A stretch of 38,002 nt of DNA from a virus (IMGVR_UViG_3300001473_000072:1-38002); one strand, 5' to 3'; counted from the first letter of the stretch, positions 8,901 to 16,979 are shown. The notes: generated from the sequence alone by a model not told the origin. A program made the numbers and translations.

Positions 8901-10680
8901 GCTGCGCCTGCGCCGGGAACGGCACAAAAGAAAGCTGCACATCCGTCAGCAGGCGGCGCCCGCCATCCTCTGCCTCATAGTCAGGGTTGTAGAGTGGCGG
9001 GGTGGACCGCATGGCAAAGGCATCATCCGGCGAGGGATAGGAAGCCGTCACACCGTTGACGGTCTCGGCAAGCCCATGGAACGGCGTGAAGCTCTGCGGC
9101 GCGAGGCTCACAATGTCTGCATCTGTGATATGCGCAACCGGAGCATCCGGCGCACCGACAAAGATCTTGTAAAACCCGCCCAGCTCGCTCATGCGCCCGG
9201 CACATGAGGTCAAAATCGCCTCAAACGCCGACCCCAGCTCACTGTTCACCGGGATCTCCCCGGCACAGCGGTAAGCAGGCTCCAACCCCTCGCCACTTTC
9301 CACTTGCGCCCGGCATTTCTCGATCTGGGAAATCCAATGCGCGGCAGGAAGGCGGGCGGCAGTCATGCCTTGCAGGCCATAGAGCCATTGAGGCTCAATT
9401 GTTGCAGGATCCACATCCGAGCGATAGACAGCATAGCCCGAGCGGCCATCATTTTCGCTGCCCGCACCGCCCGCGCCGATCGTGATTTCCAGGACAGGCG
9501 CAGCGAGCCCCGAAATGTCAAAATCAGTGACAGCCAGGTACTCCCCGGCGCCGCCGCCCGTGGCGCCTGCATCAAGGAGGCCAGCGCCCTCCGATCCCCC
9601 TTCAAAAACCCGCGCCCGGCCCGCACCGCCATCCCCGCGGGGAGAGAGCGCGGAAACACCGCCAGCAGCGTTGAACACGCCATTGCCAGTGCCAGCGGCA
9701 CCGGCAGCGCCACCCTGCACAGTCCAGACCTGCACCACGGTTGCGCCATCCTTGAGCGTTACCGTGGTTGCGCCACCCGCCGACGCAGTGTTGCCGCCGC
9801 CGCCGCCGCCGCCGACGATCTCAAAGGACAGGCTTGCCGCCCCCACGTCCAATTGTACCGTTGCAGTCTCATCGGTGCCGCCGCTCAGAAAATCGCGCTG
9901 AAAGTAAATCCCGCGGGCGAGATTATAGGCCTGCACGGCGGGCAGCTTGTCACCATCACCACCCCAGGTAGAGGGATCCCCCCAGCGCTGCGGACCATCT
10001 CCCCCTGCCGTGCTATCCTTGGACACATCATAGAGCTTGATGCCATCCAGCTCGAACTTCGACGCCGGGAAGCCCGAGAACAATTCCCGATTGGTCACAA
10101 AGGTGACCACAGCATAGGCAATCCCCACCCCTATCCGGCTGGCGGAATAGCGCCGCGGGCCGTTCGAGGATACCACTCCCGTCAGCAGATCATCCGCTGC
10201 CGTCTGCGTCCCGTCATGGAAACGGATCCAGGCATGATCCTGCCCGTTCACCCGGTATTCGACAGCAGCCAGGCCGTTACGATGACCGGTATCCTCCAAG
10301 GTGACTGGACGCCCATTGATAAACCAGCGCCGCAGCCCGGAGACCGGAACATCCGAAAGCGCAATGACCTGCGTATAAAGCGCGTTTGGAGTTCCAAGGT
10401 GGTGACCCCACTCCGTGTGCCACACCAGAGATCCCGCCGTAACGCCAGGTCCGATCATGAAGGAACGGGGCACCAGCCCGCCGGACCGAATACTGCCCTT
10501 GATTGCAAAGTGATCATTGCCACGGTCATCACCGGCCAGAGCCCTTGTCAGAGCCGAAACCCCAAGGCTCACCGCCGCCTGCAAAATGAAATTGCCGACC
10601 GCGACGGAGACCCCGGCAACGGTGATCGTCCAAGCGGAAACCGCCTTCACGGCAGCAACAACGGCGGTAAAAACAGCCAT
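5983..10680 (-). CDS. J-like tail tip / host-specificity protein
   Basis: 1565 aa. An N-terminal membrane-like stretch and conserved hub region (FAIKGSIRSGGLVPRSFMIG) are followed by a glycine-rich insert at residues 270-420. Hub sequence then resumes at about 430 with PQWLYGLQGMTAARLPA, followed by fibronectin-like segments (around 740-810) and a long helical stalk (about 860-1320). The stalk ends in repeats of the type TTRVTSAEGxISxQxxxLxxLxxR, then a distal domain with a beta-rich C-terminus. Such proteins cap the siphophage tail, contact the receptor and open the DNA channel. Its stop is followed within 14 nt by the fibre gene. Confidence 0.85.
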   Translation of the reverse strand: MAVFTAVVAAVKAVSAWTITVAGVSVAVGNFILQAAVSLGVSALTRALAGDDRGNDHFAIKGSIRSGGLVPRSFMIGPGVTAGSLVWHTEWGHHLGTPNALYTQVIALSDVPVSGLRRWFINGRPVTLEDTGHRNGLAAVEYRVNGQDHAWIRFHDGTQTAADDLLTGVVSSNGPRRYSASRIGVGIAYAVVTFVTNRELFSGFPASKFELDGIKLYDVSKDSTAGGDGPQRWGDPSTWGGDGDKLPAVQAYNLARGIYFQRDFLSGGTDETATVQLDVGAASLSFEIVGGGGGGGNTASAGGATTVTLKDGATVVQVWTVQGGAAGAAGTGNGVFNAAGGVSALSPRGDGGAGRARVFEGGSEGAGLLDAGATGGGAGEYLAVTDFDISGLAAPVLEITIGAGGAGSENDGRSGYAVYRSDVDPATIEPQWLYGLQGMTAARLPAAHWISQIEKCRAQVESGEGLEPAYRCAGEIPVNSELGSAFEAILTSCAGRMSELGGFYKIFVGAPDAPVAHITDADIVSLAPQSFTPFHGLAETVNGVTASYPSPDDAFAMRSTPPLYNPDYEAEDGGRRLLTDVQLSFVPFPAQAQRLVKGELEAARRARRHTFTLPPRFRKVEPGDSVTMDSVRNGYEAKQFRVDGVIDLPNCDLIVDLTEVDPADHGSWDPDADYKPVTPAPVLPITPLAQAVQGFDPVQANVTDGAGAARRPGLLMQWDPAIEDVSGIKFQVRVAATGAVVARVQTRDFEDGNLPVTEGIVAGQAYEARARYIPASPRPVIWTGWVQVTADDVRIAPGDLSDQTWDDISDDAAAIAAALDEDLAASRIDPIDTELQRVNRDLQLREIEQRSVAEALGVINGQVLWAISRVADVDGRLADAGIVQDPETGAVRIYGLEAEAERVSEVEIRLSAAEANISLSATQAWVNQQISNAVLDPSQIPVLDDLQVQVNQVQLDLDANSAAISAKADQSVVSGLDVRLTSAEVAIDAATGQIALKVDQSEFDAVETRLQSAEVQINTLDGPSITQSVVDTRHLQNAQDMADVATLAQLLQAYEGREAIRTDIAYATQDLHARVDEESAARASIVATLGAAIDGNLGLIREETKVRASENAARAAEIKTLEAETADNSGAITEINRVAADSASSVARAVHQVQLDVSAVQGGTAANASALGGLTTRVSSAEGDIVSVSQDLVSLEARVDNAEGDISGLSTAQAQLTTRVTAAEGEITSQGQDLVSLDSRLTNAEGSISGQATAVQKLDTRVTSAEGTISSQASAITSLQSDVGGNSASISQALSAIDGIEAEYTLRIDNNGHVAGMVLRSDLDDNGVPASEVGFQADKFAIVSADGAQKRSPFVVYTEDTVVGGVTVPAGVYMRKAAIRNGSIGNAEIAGSLKSDNYAEDANGIPTEGIKIDFKNDRIKAAGLVLSRPMVLAQGTFTASGTVSNGSRWSFVNTGIRVGKNDVWQAQTVALVAAAAITSGGTAPGGFDPNNTFWTLNSSIQPGARWFGFPGNQPAAVWRRDPSVLVDPYWASGTDQRLFLAIDLEAVGGVYFDNPKIEWTVFQVT
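9421..9873 (-). other. Glycine-rich adhesin-like insert within the J-like protein
   Basis: About 150 residues (270-420) contain a run of eight Gly (290-296 region) and many GGAG, GGGAG and GAGGAGS motifs. They interrupt the hub between FLSGG and the EPQWLYGLQGM block, where related hubs appear continuous. The composition resembles the glycine-rich receptor-binding tips of some T-even adhesins. Confidence 0.6.
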
Positions 10681-10683
10681 GTC

Positions 10684-11133
10684 TTACCTCAGGATTTTGA
10701 GAAACTTGTTTTCGACCGGCGCGAAGCCCGCCGCGCCGAAGAACCGCGCAACGCGCGGATCATTCAGGGATGCAAGGCCCGCCGCAGCGCAGCCCTGCCC
10801 GCGCGCCCACTCCTCATAGGCGGACAGCATCCGGCGGGCCGAGGCGCCGCGGTGCGCCGGGTCGATCCAGAAAATCAGCTCCTGCGCCAGCCGCACCGGG
10901 GACAGCGGCGAAACCGCCCAGGATGCCGCCAGAACGCCGCGCAGGGCACCCGAAACCTCCAGCACAAGGCAGAGCTTGTCGGGAGCCTCTATGTGCTCCT
11001 GAGCGGCGCGGGAGGCGTGCGCAGGGTCAAAGGCGAAAGGGATGCCCGACGCCGCATGAAAGTCCCGCGCCAAGGCCAGAACACCAAACCGCTCATCAGG
11101 GCGCGCGGCGCGCACAGTGTGACCGCCGCTCAT
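10684..11133 (-). CDS. GNAT-family acetyltransferase-like protein
   Basis: 149 aa. The layout is that of a GCN5-related N-acetyltransferase: an N-terminal VRAARPDERFGVLALARDF, a central strand LAQELIFWIDPAHRG (residues about 82-96) with an RGASARRML stretch in the acetyl-CoA loop position, and a C-terminal ARFFGAAGFAPVENKF. Family members acetylate amines or proteins using acetyl-CoA; the target here is unknown. It sits between the DUF2163-like tail protein (TAATG overlap) and the J-like gene. That slot often encodes an NlpC/P60 (gpK-type) peptidase, which I do not see in this genome. Confidence 0.7.
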   Translation of the reverse strand: MSGGHTVRAARPDERFGVLALARDFHAASGIPFAFDPAHASRAAQEHIEAPDKLCLVLEVSGALRGVLAASWAVSPLSPVRLAQELIFWIDPAHRGASARRMLSAYEEWARGQGCAAAGLASLNDPRVARFFGAAGFAPVENKFLKILR

Positions 11134-11774
11134 TATTCCGTGCCGCCCGTCTTGATCGACCGCGGGCCGCCCCAGAAAATCACCAGATCGCCAACCGCTG
11201 CCACATCCTTGTAGAAGTCATCCCCCGGCGCCCGGATCTGCTGGCTCTCATGCGAGCGCACATCCGTGTTGCCGCGGGTCAGCTCCTGCGCGCTTGAGAC
11301 GCACCGGATGGCAATACTGCCCTCCCCGCCTTCCGGCGGGGTCTCGACAGGCGCGCCATCAACCGTGCCGACAAAACGCACGGCTGCGGGCTCTAGCATT
11401 CGCATGGTTGCGGGGTTGAACTCCCCGCGCCAGATCTCAACCTTGGCCTGGCGGATATCATAGACCCGCAACAGCTCGTTGATCCGGTCATCCAATTGGG
11501 AGAACTGGATATCGATCGTCTGCACGGTCAGGTTGGAGACCATCGGGATCGGATCCATGGCGATCAGCGCGCCGACGCCGGAAAAGTCATAGGAGACCGC
11601 GGCGCCGCTGTCAGGATCGATCACCTGCGCGTTGACGCTGCCGAGATCCGACCAGAAGCATTCCGAAACAGGCGCGCCATTGTCGCGGCGGCGCGCCGTG
11701 ATGCGCATGAAATCGCGCGCAACAATGGTATCGCCCTCAAGCAAGGCTTGAGTGGCCGCAGGAACATCCCGCAT
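11133..11774 (-). CDS. Distal tail / hub-associated protein (DUF2163-like)
   Basis: 213 aa. The sequence is a beta-rich, soluble protein with a central block MVSNLTVQTIDIQFSQLDDR then LLRVYDIRQAKVEIWRGEF. It is similar in layout to the DUF2163 proteins that follow the tape measure in GTA-like tails. Position (second gene after the tape measure, before the J-like protein) supports a role in the distal tail or hub. The stop codon overlaps the GNAT start. Family assignment is by pattern and gene order rather than by a catalytic signature. Confidence 0.6.
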   Translation of the reverse strand: MRDVPAATQALLEGDTIVARDFMRITARRRDNGAPVSECFWSDLGSVNAQVIDPDSGAAVSYDFSGVGALIAMDPIPMVSNLTVQTIDIQFSQLDDRINELLRVYDIRQAKVEIWRGEFNPATMRMLEPAAVRFVGTVDGAPVETPPEGGEGSIAIRCVSSAQELTRGNTDVRSHESQQIRAPGDDFYKDVAAVGDLVIFWGGPRSIKTGGTE

Positions 11775-11803
11775 GACACACCTCTATTGTTCAGGGGGTT
11801 GGA

Positions 11804-12436
11804 TTAAAGGATCTGCATCGCGGAAAAGCTGATGGAACTCGCCACCATCTCATGCATGGCCGGGCCATCACCGCCGCCCTCAAGGATCATTTCACATGGC
11901 GGACGCTTCAGGGTGACCGGCGTTCCCGCAGCGGCACCGGCGCGGATCCAGGGAAACACGGTCAGCCAGACCTTGCCCTGTGAACCGGCTGCACCGCCGA
12001 CCGTCACCGTATGCAGGGCGCGGCTTGGCCGGGAACCATAGGAAAAGCCCAGATAGTCGCCCGGCGTGAGCGTGAAGCCCTGCGGCAATCCGCCCAGCCT
12101 GATGCGGAAGGCATCCCCGGTATCGAGCTCATCGATCACCGCGGTATCGTCAAAAACACCGTCAGCGTAGGCAGCCGGAAAAGGGCGGCGCACGTCATGC
12201 CCCAGAAAGGATCCTGCGGAGCCATTCAGCGAGATCAGCGCAGCCTCTATCGCGGCTGCATCCCGGAAATGCGCGGGCGCAGTGGCAAAGCTGGCACGCC
12301 ACAGCGGCGAGCCGAGATCCTTTGCCTGAGTTTGCGCGCCCGCACTTCTGCTCAGCTCCTGCCGCCACAGCGGCCAGAATTTCGCGGTTCTGACCTTGCA
12401 GAGATCAAGAATATCCGTGCGCGGGTAAGCGATCAT
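11804..12436 (-). CDS. Minor / distal tail protein
   Basis: 210 aa. It is a beta-rich protein (GLPQGFTLTPGDYLGFSYGS; VWLTVFPWIRAGAAAGTPVTL) without transmembrane segments or catalytic motifs. It begins within the last four bases of the tape-measure gene (ATGA). In lambda-like and GTA-like tails, the first gene after the tape measure encodes a distal tail protein that nucleates the tube, and this is the inferred role. I cannot assign a specific family. Confidence 0.55.
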   Translation of the reverse strand: MIAYPRTDILDLCKVRTAKFWPLWRQELSRSAGAQTQAKDLGSPLWRASFATAPAHFRDAAAIEAALISLNGSAGSFLGHDVRRPFPAAYADGVFDDTAVIDELDTGDAFRIRLGGLPQGFTLTPGDYLGFSYGSRPSRALHTVTVGGAAGSQGKVWLTVFPWIRAGAAAGTPVTLKRPPCEMILEGGGDGPAMHEMVASSISFSAMQIL

Positions 12437-14652
12437 TTGAGCTTTCTCCCAAATTTTCCGCGTTGAACGGCCTGATGCACCTTGGCGTCAAACCGCGCGG
12501 CGTCAGCCTGCATCTGCGCCTTCAGCTCCTCGACCGCAGCCAGCGAAGCGCCGCGGGCATCGATCTGCGGCGCATAGGTGAAACCGCTGCCGCCACCGCC
12601 AAAGACTTGCTCAAGCCGGTTGTTCGGGATGACCTGCGCGCCCATCGGCAAGTTGACCAATTCCGGCCCGCGCTCACCTACCCAGGAGAGGCCGCCGCGC
12701 CAGTTGTCGGTGCCAAGCGCGTTCTTCCCGATGATGGATCCCGTAATCCAGTCATCCCCGCCAAGGATCTTGGAGATCCCGCGCACTGCGAAGATCTTGA
12801 CCAGCTCAATAGCAAACTGGCGCAGCACGTCGGTGCCGCTGTCAATCCGGTCAATCAGCGAACCGATGGCCGAATTGATATCATCCGCCATGGTGCGCGC
12901 AGCATCCTTGCCCTTGCCAAGCTCTTTTGTGAGCTTGGAGAGCCCCGCAGCGGCTCCACCGGATTTTTCAGGCGTCTCCGCAAAGATCTCATTCAATTGC
13001 GCAACGCGGCGGTTGTATTCATCCTGATCGATCGCCCCGGTTTTCAGGGCCTCATCCAGAACCGCCATGCCCTCCGCCAGCTTCTCTGCGCGGGCGGCAG
13101 CAGGATCTATGACCTTGATCAGCGCTTCCAGATCCTTTGTCATCTGGGCAGCGCCGGACGGCGCCTCGCCAGGGGCCGATCCGCTGCCATCCCCCTCGCC
13201 GCTACCGGATCCGGTGCCCTGCGTCGGAAAGCGGCTGCGCTCGAACCCTTCAAGGGCCTTCTGATATTTTTCAAGCCGCGCCTGGCGCTCCGCAATCACC
13301 TGCTCATAGTGCTCATCCAGAAGGGCGGCATCCTCCTCTGCCATGGCAATCTCTTCATTGGCGAAAAGGTTGCCAGGCATATTTTCCTTGCGCATCTTGG
13401 CTTGCTGCACCGCCCGCGCTGCGAGCGCGCGCTGCAATTCATACTCCGCCCCCGCTGCTTCAAGCGCCGCTCGCGCTTCGGTGATATGATCCTCAATCCG
13501 GCGACGAGTGGAGGCAACGGCATCATCATTGGCCCGGTCCACGCCATCGATCGCCTCCATCAGCCGCCGCTCTGCCTCAGCAGCATCGTCGGCGGCAGTT
13601 TCCGCTTCCCCGAGGCGGGTGGACAGCAGGAACACCCCGCCCGCAACTGCTGCGATCCCCAATCCGATCGGCCCGCCGAAAAAGGCCATCGCACCGCCGA
13701 GCGCCACCATGGCCGTTCCGGCAATCTCCGCATTTTCGGCCAGCGTCACCATAACACGCGCCAGCCCCCCGACAGCTTTAGCGATCGTAGTCCCAAACAG
13801 CACCGCCGCCTCCGCGAAGGCCGGATCAAGAACCGCCTCTGCAAGATCGGAAAAGGCCCCGACAAGCCGGGTCACCGCCGATTGCAGCGGCCCGCCCGCA
13901 ACGCTTGCTTTCTGGAAGTCAACGGCAAGCCGCTCCAACAGCGGCGCCAGACCAACTGCAAGCTGATTGCGCAAACCTTCCATAACAAAGGAGATCTTGG
14001 AAAGCGCATCATTAGCGCTCTCCACACCCGCCGCCGCCTCCGAGCTGAGACTGATCCCGAACCGCTGCACCTCCTCGCGCGCGGACCGGATCGCCCCGGA
14101 GCCTTGCAGCATGACAAGTGCCATTTCGTTGCTGCGGATGCCGAACTCACGCAAGATCCCGGCTGCATCCTGCGCGCTCATACCCATGGAATTGATCCGG
14201 TCAGCGATTGCGCCAACCCGCTCATCAACATCCAGCTTCATCAGCTCCTGCGCATTGAGCCCCAGCAGTTTCAGGGCATCAGCCGCCGGGCCTTTGCCCT
14301 CACGCGCCGCCTCCGCAAGACGCTTGCCCATCATCTGCACGGCGCCATTGACCTGCTCGACAGACGCACCAGCGTAGCCGCCCGCGATCTGCAAGGCGCG
14401 CAACCCGTCAATCGTGCCATCCACAGAGCGCGCCATCTTGGCCTGCGCATCCACATAGGACAGCCCGCCCTTGGTCATTGCGGAGAGCCCGGCGGTGGCG
14501 GCGGCGAACGACGCCGCCGCCACGCCCGCCGCCACCTTGGATACCCGCGCGAACCCTTGCACCATCGCCTTGGCCCGCCCGATCCCGCGGGCGAGATCTT
14601 TTGTATCCGCTCCGATCGAAACCTTGAGATTGCCGATGTTCTGACTTCCCAT
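12433..14652 (-). CDS. Tail tape measure protein
   Basis: 739 aa. It begins NIGNLKVSIGADTKDLARGI and contains long Ala-rich amphipathic helices with charged coiled-coil stretches (about 360-490), a hydrophobic segment around 305-350 (AEIAGTAMVALGGAMAFFGG, then IGLGIAAVAGGVFLL), and a Gly-rich C-terminal region. This is the usual tape-measure layout. At about 0.15 nm per residue it predicts a tail of about 110 nm. The start overlaps the stop of the tail-chaperone extension (TGATG). It would set tail length and later be ejected with the DNA. Confidence 0.9.
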   Translation of the reverse strand: MGSQNIGNLKVSIGADTKDLARGIGRAKAMVQGFARVSKVAAGVAAASFAAATAGLSAMTKGGLSYVDAQAKMARSVDGTIDGLRALQIAGGYAGASVEQVNGAVQMMGKRLAEAAREGKGPAADALKLLGLNAQELMKLDVDERVGAIADRINSMGMSAQDAAGILREFGIRSNEMALVMLQGSGAIRSAREEVQRFGISLSSEAAAGVESANDALSKISFVMEGLRNQLAVGLAPLLERLAVDFQKASVAGGPLQSAVTRLVGAFSDLAEAVLDPAFAEAAVLFGTTIAKAVGGLARVMVTLAENAEIAGTAMVALGGAMAFFGGPIGLGIAAVAGGVFLLSTRLGEAETAADDAAEAERRLMEAIDGVDRANDDAVASTRRRIEDHITEARAALEAAGAEYELQRALAARAVQQAKMRKENMPGNLFANEEIAMAEEDAALLDEHYEQVIAERQARLEKYQKALEGFERSRFPTQGTGSGSGEGDGSGSAPGEAPSGAAQMTKDLEALIKVIDPAAARAEKLAEGMAVLDEALKTGAIDQDEYNRRVAQLNEIFAETPEKSGGAAAGLSKLTKELGKGKDAARTMADDINSAIGSLIDRIDSGTDVLRQFAIELVKIFAVRGISKILGGDDWITGSIIGKNALGTDNWRGGLSWVGERGPELVNLPMGAQVIPNNRLEQVFGGGGSGFTYAPQIDARGASLAAVEELKAQMQADAARFDAKVHQAVQRGKFGRKLK

Positions 14653-15331
14653 CAGGGCGCCCCCCTCTGTTCGCGCACGCGCGCCAATTCTGCCGGATCC
14701 CCGCCCCAGGCGAGGAACAGTTGATCGATGGATACTTCCTGCTCAGCAGGCGTTTGCGGGGCTGACGGCTCATCCCGCGCCAGGAGGCTTGCAAGATCAG
14801 GCAGCTTGGATTGCCGCGACAGCGCCGCAACGTGCCAGGCCAGCCAAGCCCGGCCATCTTGCTCCGCAGCAAGACGGCGCCGCGCGCCATCAAGGCGCGC
14901 AACCATTTCCCGCGGCGTGATATGCCAGAAACTTTCCGGGTCCAACCCGTGCGCTACATACGCCCGGTGCAGCTCAAGCCAGTCCCAGACCGCCGCCCCG
15001 TCACCTACTTTCCCGGCTCACCCTCCGCATCGGGGAAGGCGGCAATCACCGCCTCCGTCATGATGCGGTGCTCCTCGCCGCGCAGCGTATCGATCAGCCG
15101 CCCGGCATCCTTGATGGTCGCACCTTCGCGCTCCTCAAGCATCAGCGCCCAGAACATCAGGCGCAGATCCTTCATCTTGATCTTTTCCTGATCCTCAAAA
15201 CGGCTGAGAAACTCCTGAATGCCGCAGCCCGCAGCATCCTCAAGCTCACAGATCGAGTTTGTGGTGAGGGCGAGATTGATCTTGCCGCCATCGAAATCAG
15301 CGGCGATCTCGCCGCGCACCTTGTTTGCCAT
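14652..15331 (-). CDS. Tail assembly chaperone frameshift product (GT-like)
   Basis: Predicted product of a -1 shift at GGGAAAG (15008-15014): 108 residues of the short chaperone plus 118 in the -1 frame, 226 aa in total. The extension starts VGDGAAVWDWLELHRAYVAHG and ends ARVREQRGAP, directly before the tape measure. The extension frame has a stop just upstream of the slip site and no ATG with an SD. Only a TTG at 14945 could start it independently, so fusion is the better explanation. In lambda, GT binds the tape measure and recruits tube subunits. Confidence 0.75.
15005..15331 (-). CDS. Tail assembly chaperone (G-like; GTA TAC family)
   Basis: 108 aa. It begins MANKVRGEIAADFDGGKINL, followed by LTTNSICELEDAAGCGIQEFL and an acidic C-terminus. 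This resembles the Phage_TAC_11 / gene-transfer-agent chaperone family (long variable strand, then NxLCELED). SD AAAGGA lies 8 nt before the ATG. The stop TAG directly follows the slippery GGGAAAG, as in lambda G. It lies between the tail tube and tape-measure genes. The short form is probably made in excess over the frameshifted form. Confidence 0.8.
   Translation of the reverse strand: MANKVRGEIAADFDGGKINLALTTNSICELEDAAGCGIQEFLSRFEDQEKIKMKDLRLMFWALMLEEREGATIKDAGRLIDTLRGEEHRIMTEAVIAAFPDAEGEPGK
15008..15014 (-). promoter_or_regulatory. Programmed -1 frameshift slippery heptamer
   Basis: The minus strand reads G GGA AAG directly before the zero-frame TAG (15005-15007). It fits X XXY YYZ and is the same heptamer used by lambda G/GT. 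After slippage, reading continues in the frame that leads to the tape-measure start. Confidence 0.8.
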
Positions 15332-15384
15332 TTAGGCGTCCTTTCAGGGTGACAATTATAAAGTACGGTGATGGCCGGGCAAGC

Positions 15385-15804
15385 TTAGCTCAGCACCGGC
15401 TTGCCATAGGGCTTCACGGTAAATTCGCCCGCCATCGTGGAAGTGGACGGATCGCCTGGCTTCCAGTTCTGCGGAATGCCCATGAAATCGAGTTTCACGC
15501 CATTCCGGTAGGTGATGCGGAAATCACCCTTTCCGGCGATCATCGCCGCATAAAGAGCGTCCGCCGCAGACGGCACGTAGTTGAAACCGATGGTGGCCGG
15601 ATCCGTATCCAGCAGCCCGGCGATGTATTCCCGGAAGTCATCAGGGCTTTCCAGATGGGTCACATCAATGGTTTCGCGGGTAATGGCGGGCGAGGTGATC
15701 GACGTCACCTCGCCAACCTTGGTGTAAACGGTGGAGCCGCCATCCTGTCCATCACCGATGGAAAAGGTGGCGCCCATGCCGGTCTCTGCCGAAGTCACAG
15801 GCAT
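15385..15804 (-). CDS. Major tail tube protein
   Basis: 139 aa. The features fit a siphophage tail tube protein: MGATFSIGDG near the N-terminus, VGEVTSITSPAITRETIDVTHL (about 30-51), an SPDDFREYIAGL loop, and a beta-rich C-terminal half ending GEFTVKPYGKPV. The ITRETIDVTHLES segment is typical of lambda V-like tubes. SD GGAGGGT precedes the ATG. It lies between the tail terminator-like protein and the tail chaperones, the canonical position. Confidence 0.85.
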   Translation of the reverse strand: MPVTSAETGMGATFSIGDGQDGGSTVYTKVGEVTSITSPAITRETIDVTHLESPDDFREYIAGLLDTDPATIGFNYVPSAADALYAAMIAGKGDFRITYRNGVKLDFMGIPQNWKPGDPSTSTMAGEFTVKPYGKPVLS

Positions 15805-15829
15805 TTCAGACCCTCCAAATTGTCAGGGG

Positions 15830-16276
15830 TTAAAGGGAAGGATCATCCGGCGTGGCGCCAAAGACGATCTCATATTTCATGAGCCGCGTGCCGATGATGA
15901 CCGCGCCCTGATGCTGCGCGATCTCCACCGACTGAAGGCGGCAGGATTTGGCGAGGCCGAAGCGCCCCGCCGCAATCACGGTTTTTTCAACGGCAAGCTG
16001 GATATCATCCAACTGATCCATAGGATCGCCGCCGGGCCGTGCCATCAGCGCCACATCCAGCGACAAGCGGCGCTCCACCTCGCTCAGGCTTTCATGTGAA
16101 AACCCTTCACCAGAGGAGAACACGTAGAGGGCGGGCAGCTTCTCATCCGGCAGAACCCAGCCCGCAGGCAGGTTGTCCAGCACCGTGACCGGGACGGCCT
16201 CAACAGCTATGCCCGCCGAAGCGATCGCGGCCTTGAAACGGTGCCGGATCTCCTTCGCAATCAGGGTATCGCTCAC
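15830..16276 (-). CDS. Tail terminator / minor tail protein (gpU-like)
   Basis: 148 aa. An N-terminal helix (IAKEIRHRFKAAIASAGI) is followed by beta strands (AVPVTVLDNL, LPALYVFSSGEGFSH) and a C-terminal block (MKYEIVFGATP). This is the general layout of gpU-type terminators, which cap the completed tube. It lies between the head-tail joining gene and the tail tube gene, and its ATG overlaps the upstream stop (ATGA). The assignment rests mostly on synteny and size. Confidence 0.6.
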   Translation of the reverse strand: MSDTLIAKEIRHRFKAAIASAGIAVEAVPVTVLDNLPAGWVLPDEKLPALYVFSSGEGFSHESLSEVERRLSLDVALMARPGGDPMDQLDDIQLAVEKTVIAAGRFGLAKSCRLQSVEIAQHQGAVIIGTRLMKYEIVFGATPDDPSL

Positions 16277-16596
16277 GTGACCACCTCCAATTGCACCGTG
16301 ATCAGCGCATCCGAGGCAGGGCTTGCGCTCTCCTCCTCAAACAGGACCCGGTAGATCTGCCCGTCTTTGGGATCGATCAGATCCCCCTCTGCGAGATCCG
16401 CAATCACGTCCCGCGCAGCACGCAGCACCGGCACCAGCGTTTCGATCTCCGCGCCATTTGCAGCCGGAACCCGGCGCGGAACCTGCCGGAACACTGCAAC
16501 CACATCACGCGCCTGCGGCGCGCCGTGATGGATGGTGACGGTGCCGCCAAAGGCCCGCGCGAGCGAACCGGCGACACCGCGGAACGGCCCCTGCAT
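16273..16596 (-). CDS. Head-tail joining protein (FII-like)
   Basis: 107 aa from the ATG at 16596, which overlaps the upstream stop (TAATG); a longer frame exists but its extra N-terminus is a shadow of the decoration gene. The protein is beta-rich, with VTIHHGAPQARDVVAVFRQVP, VADLAEGDLIDPKDGQIYRV-like strands and a C-terminal ALITVQLEVV. This resembles lambda FII-type connectors that seal the head and accept the tail. The gene order (decoration, this, gpU-like, tube) fits. Confidence 0.65.
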   Translation of the reverse strand: MQGPFRGVAGSLARAFGGTVTIHHGAPQARDVVAVFRQVPRRVPAANGAEIETLVPVLRAARDVIADLAEGDLIDPKDGQIYRVLFEEESASPASDALITVQLEVVT

Positions 16597-16934
16597 TAGC
16601 TGGTGGCCGCGCCGCCATCCAGCAGCACAATGCCGGTATCGGACGGATCCGCCGCGGCCTGCACAGCCAGGCCGACCAGCGTATTGCCGCTGGTAACCGT
16701 AGTGCATTCCTTGGCGGTATTGTTCCAGTAGATCTTGGCGCCCACGGTCCACGCCTGCGCGGAGATTTTCGGCAGCTCGAACACACCGCGGCGCACAAGC
16801 GTGACGCTCTCGCCGGAGAGGGCGGCGCCGGTGGAGACGCCGAACAGCGATCCGACCAGAACGCCCGCGCCAGAGGCCACATCGGCAGGTGCGGGCACGC
16901 TGATGTTCTCGCCCGGCTGAATAAAGTTCTTCAT
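16596..16934 (-). CDS. Capsid decoration protein (DUF2190 family)
   Basis: 112 aa. It begins MKNFIQPGENISVPAPADVASGAGVLVG, the typical DUF2190 pattern, followed by GVFELPKISAQAWTVGAKIYWNN and GNTLVGLAVQAAAD. Members lie next to major capsid genes and act as head decoration or stabilising proteins, a slot filled by gpD in lambda. The start at 16934 has SD AAGGGGAAA; the frame upstream of it is only the terminator-like hairpin region. It is separated from the capsid gene by that 14-bp hairpin. Confidence 0.8.
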   Translation of the reverse strand: MKNFIQPGENISVPAPADVASGAGVLVGSLFGVSTGAALSGESVTLVRRGVFELPKISAQAWTVGAKIYWNNTAKECTTVTSGNTLVGLAVQAAADPSDTGIVLLDGGAATS

Positions 16935-16979
16935 GGGTTTCCCCTTTACGGTTGAAGGTTTGAAAAAGTGCGCTGCAAT

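Noticed and set aside
12463-14724. 753-aa plus-strand frame opposite the tape measure
   Set aside because: It is an antisense shadow of GC-rich coding sequence, without SD or recognisable domain.
14652-14945. Separate 97-aa gene from a TTG start upstream of the tape measure
   Set aside because: No ribosome binding site; the frame continues upstream to the GGGAAAG slip site, so it is treated as the frameshift extension.
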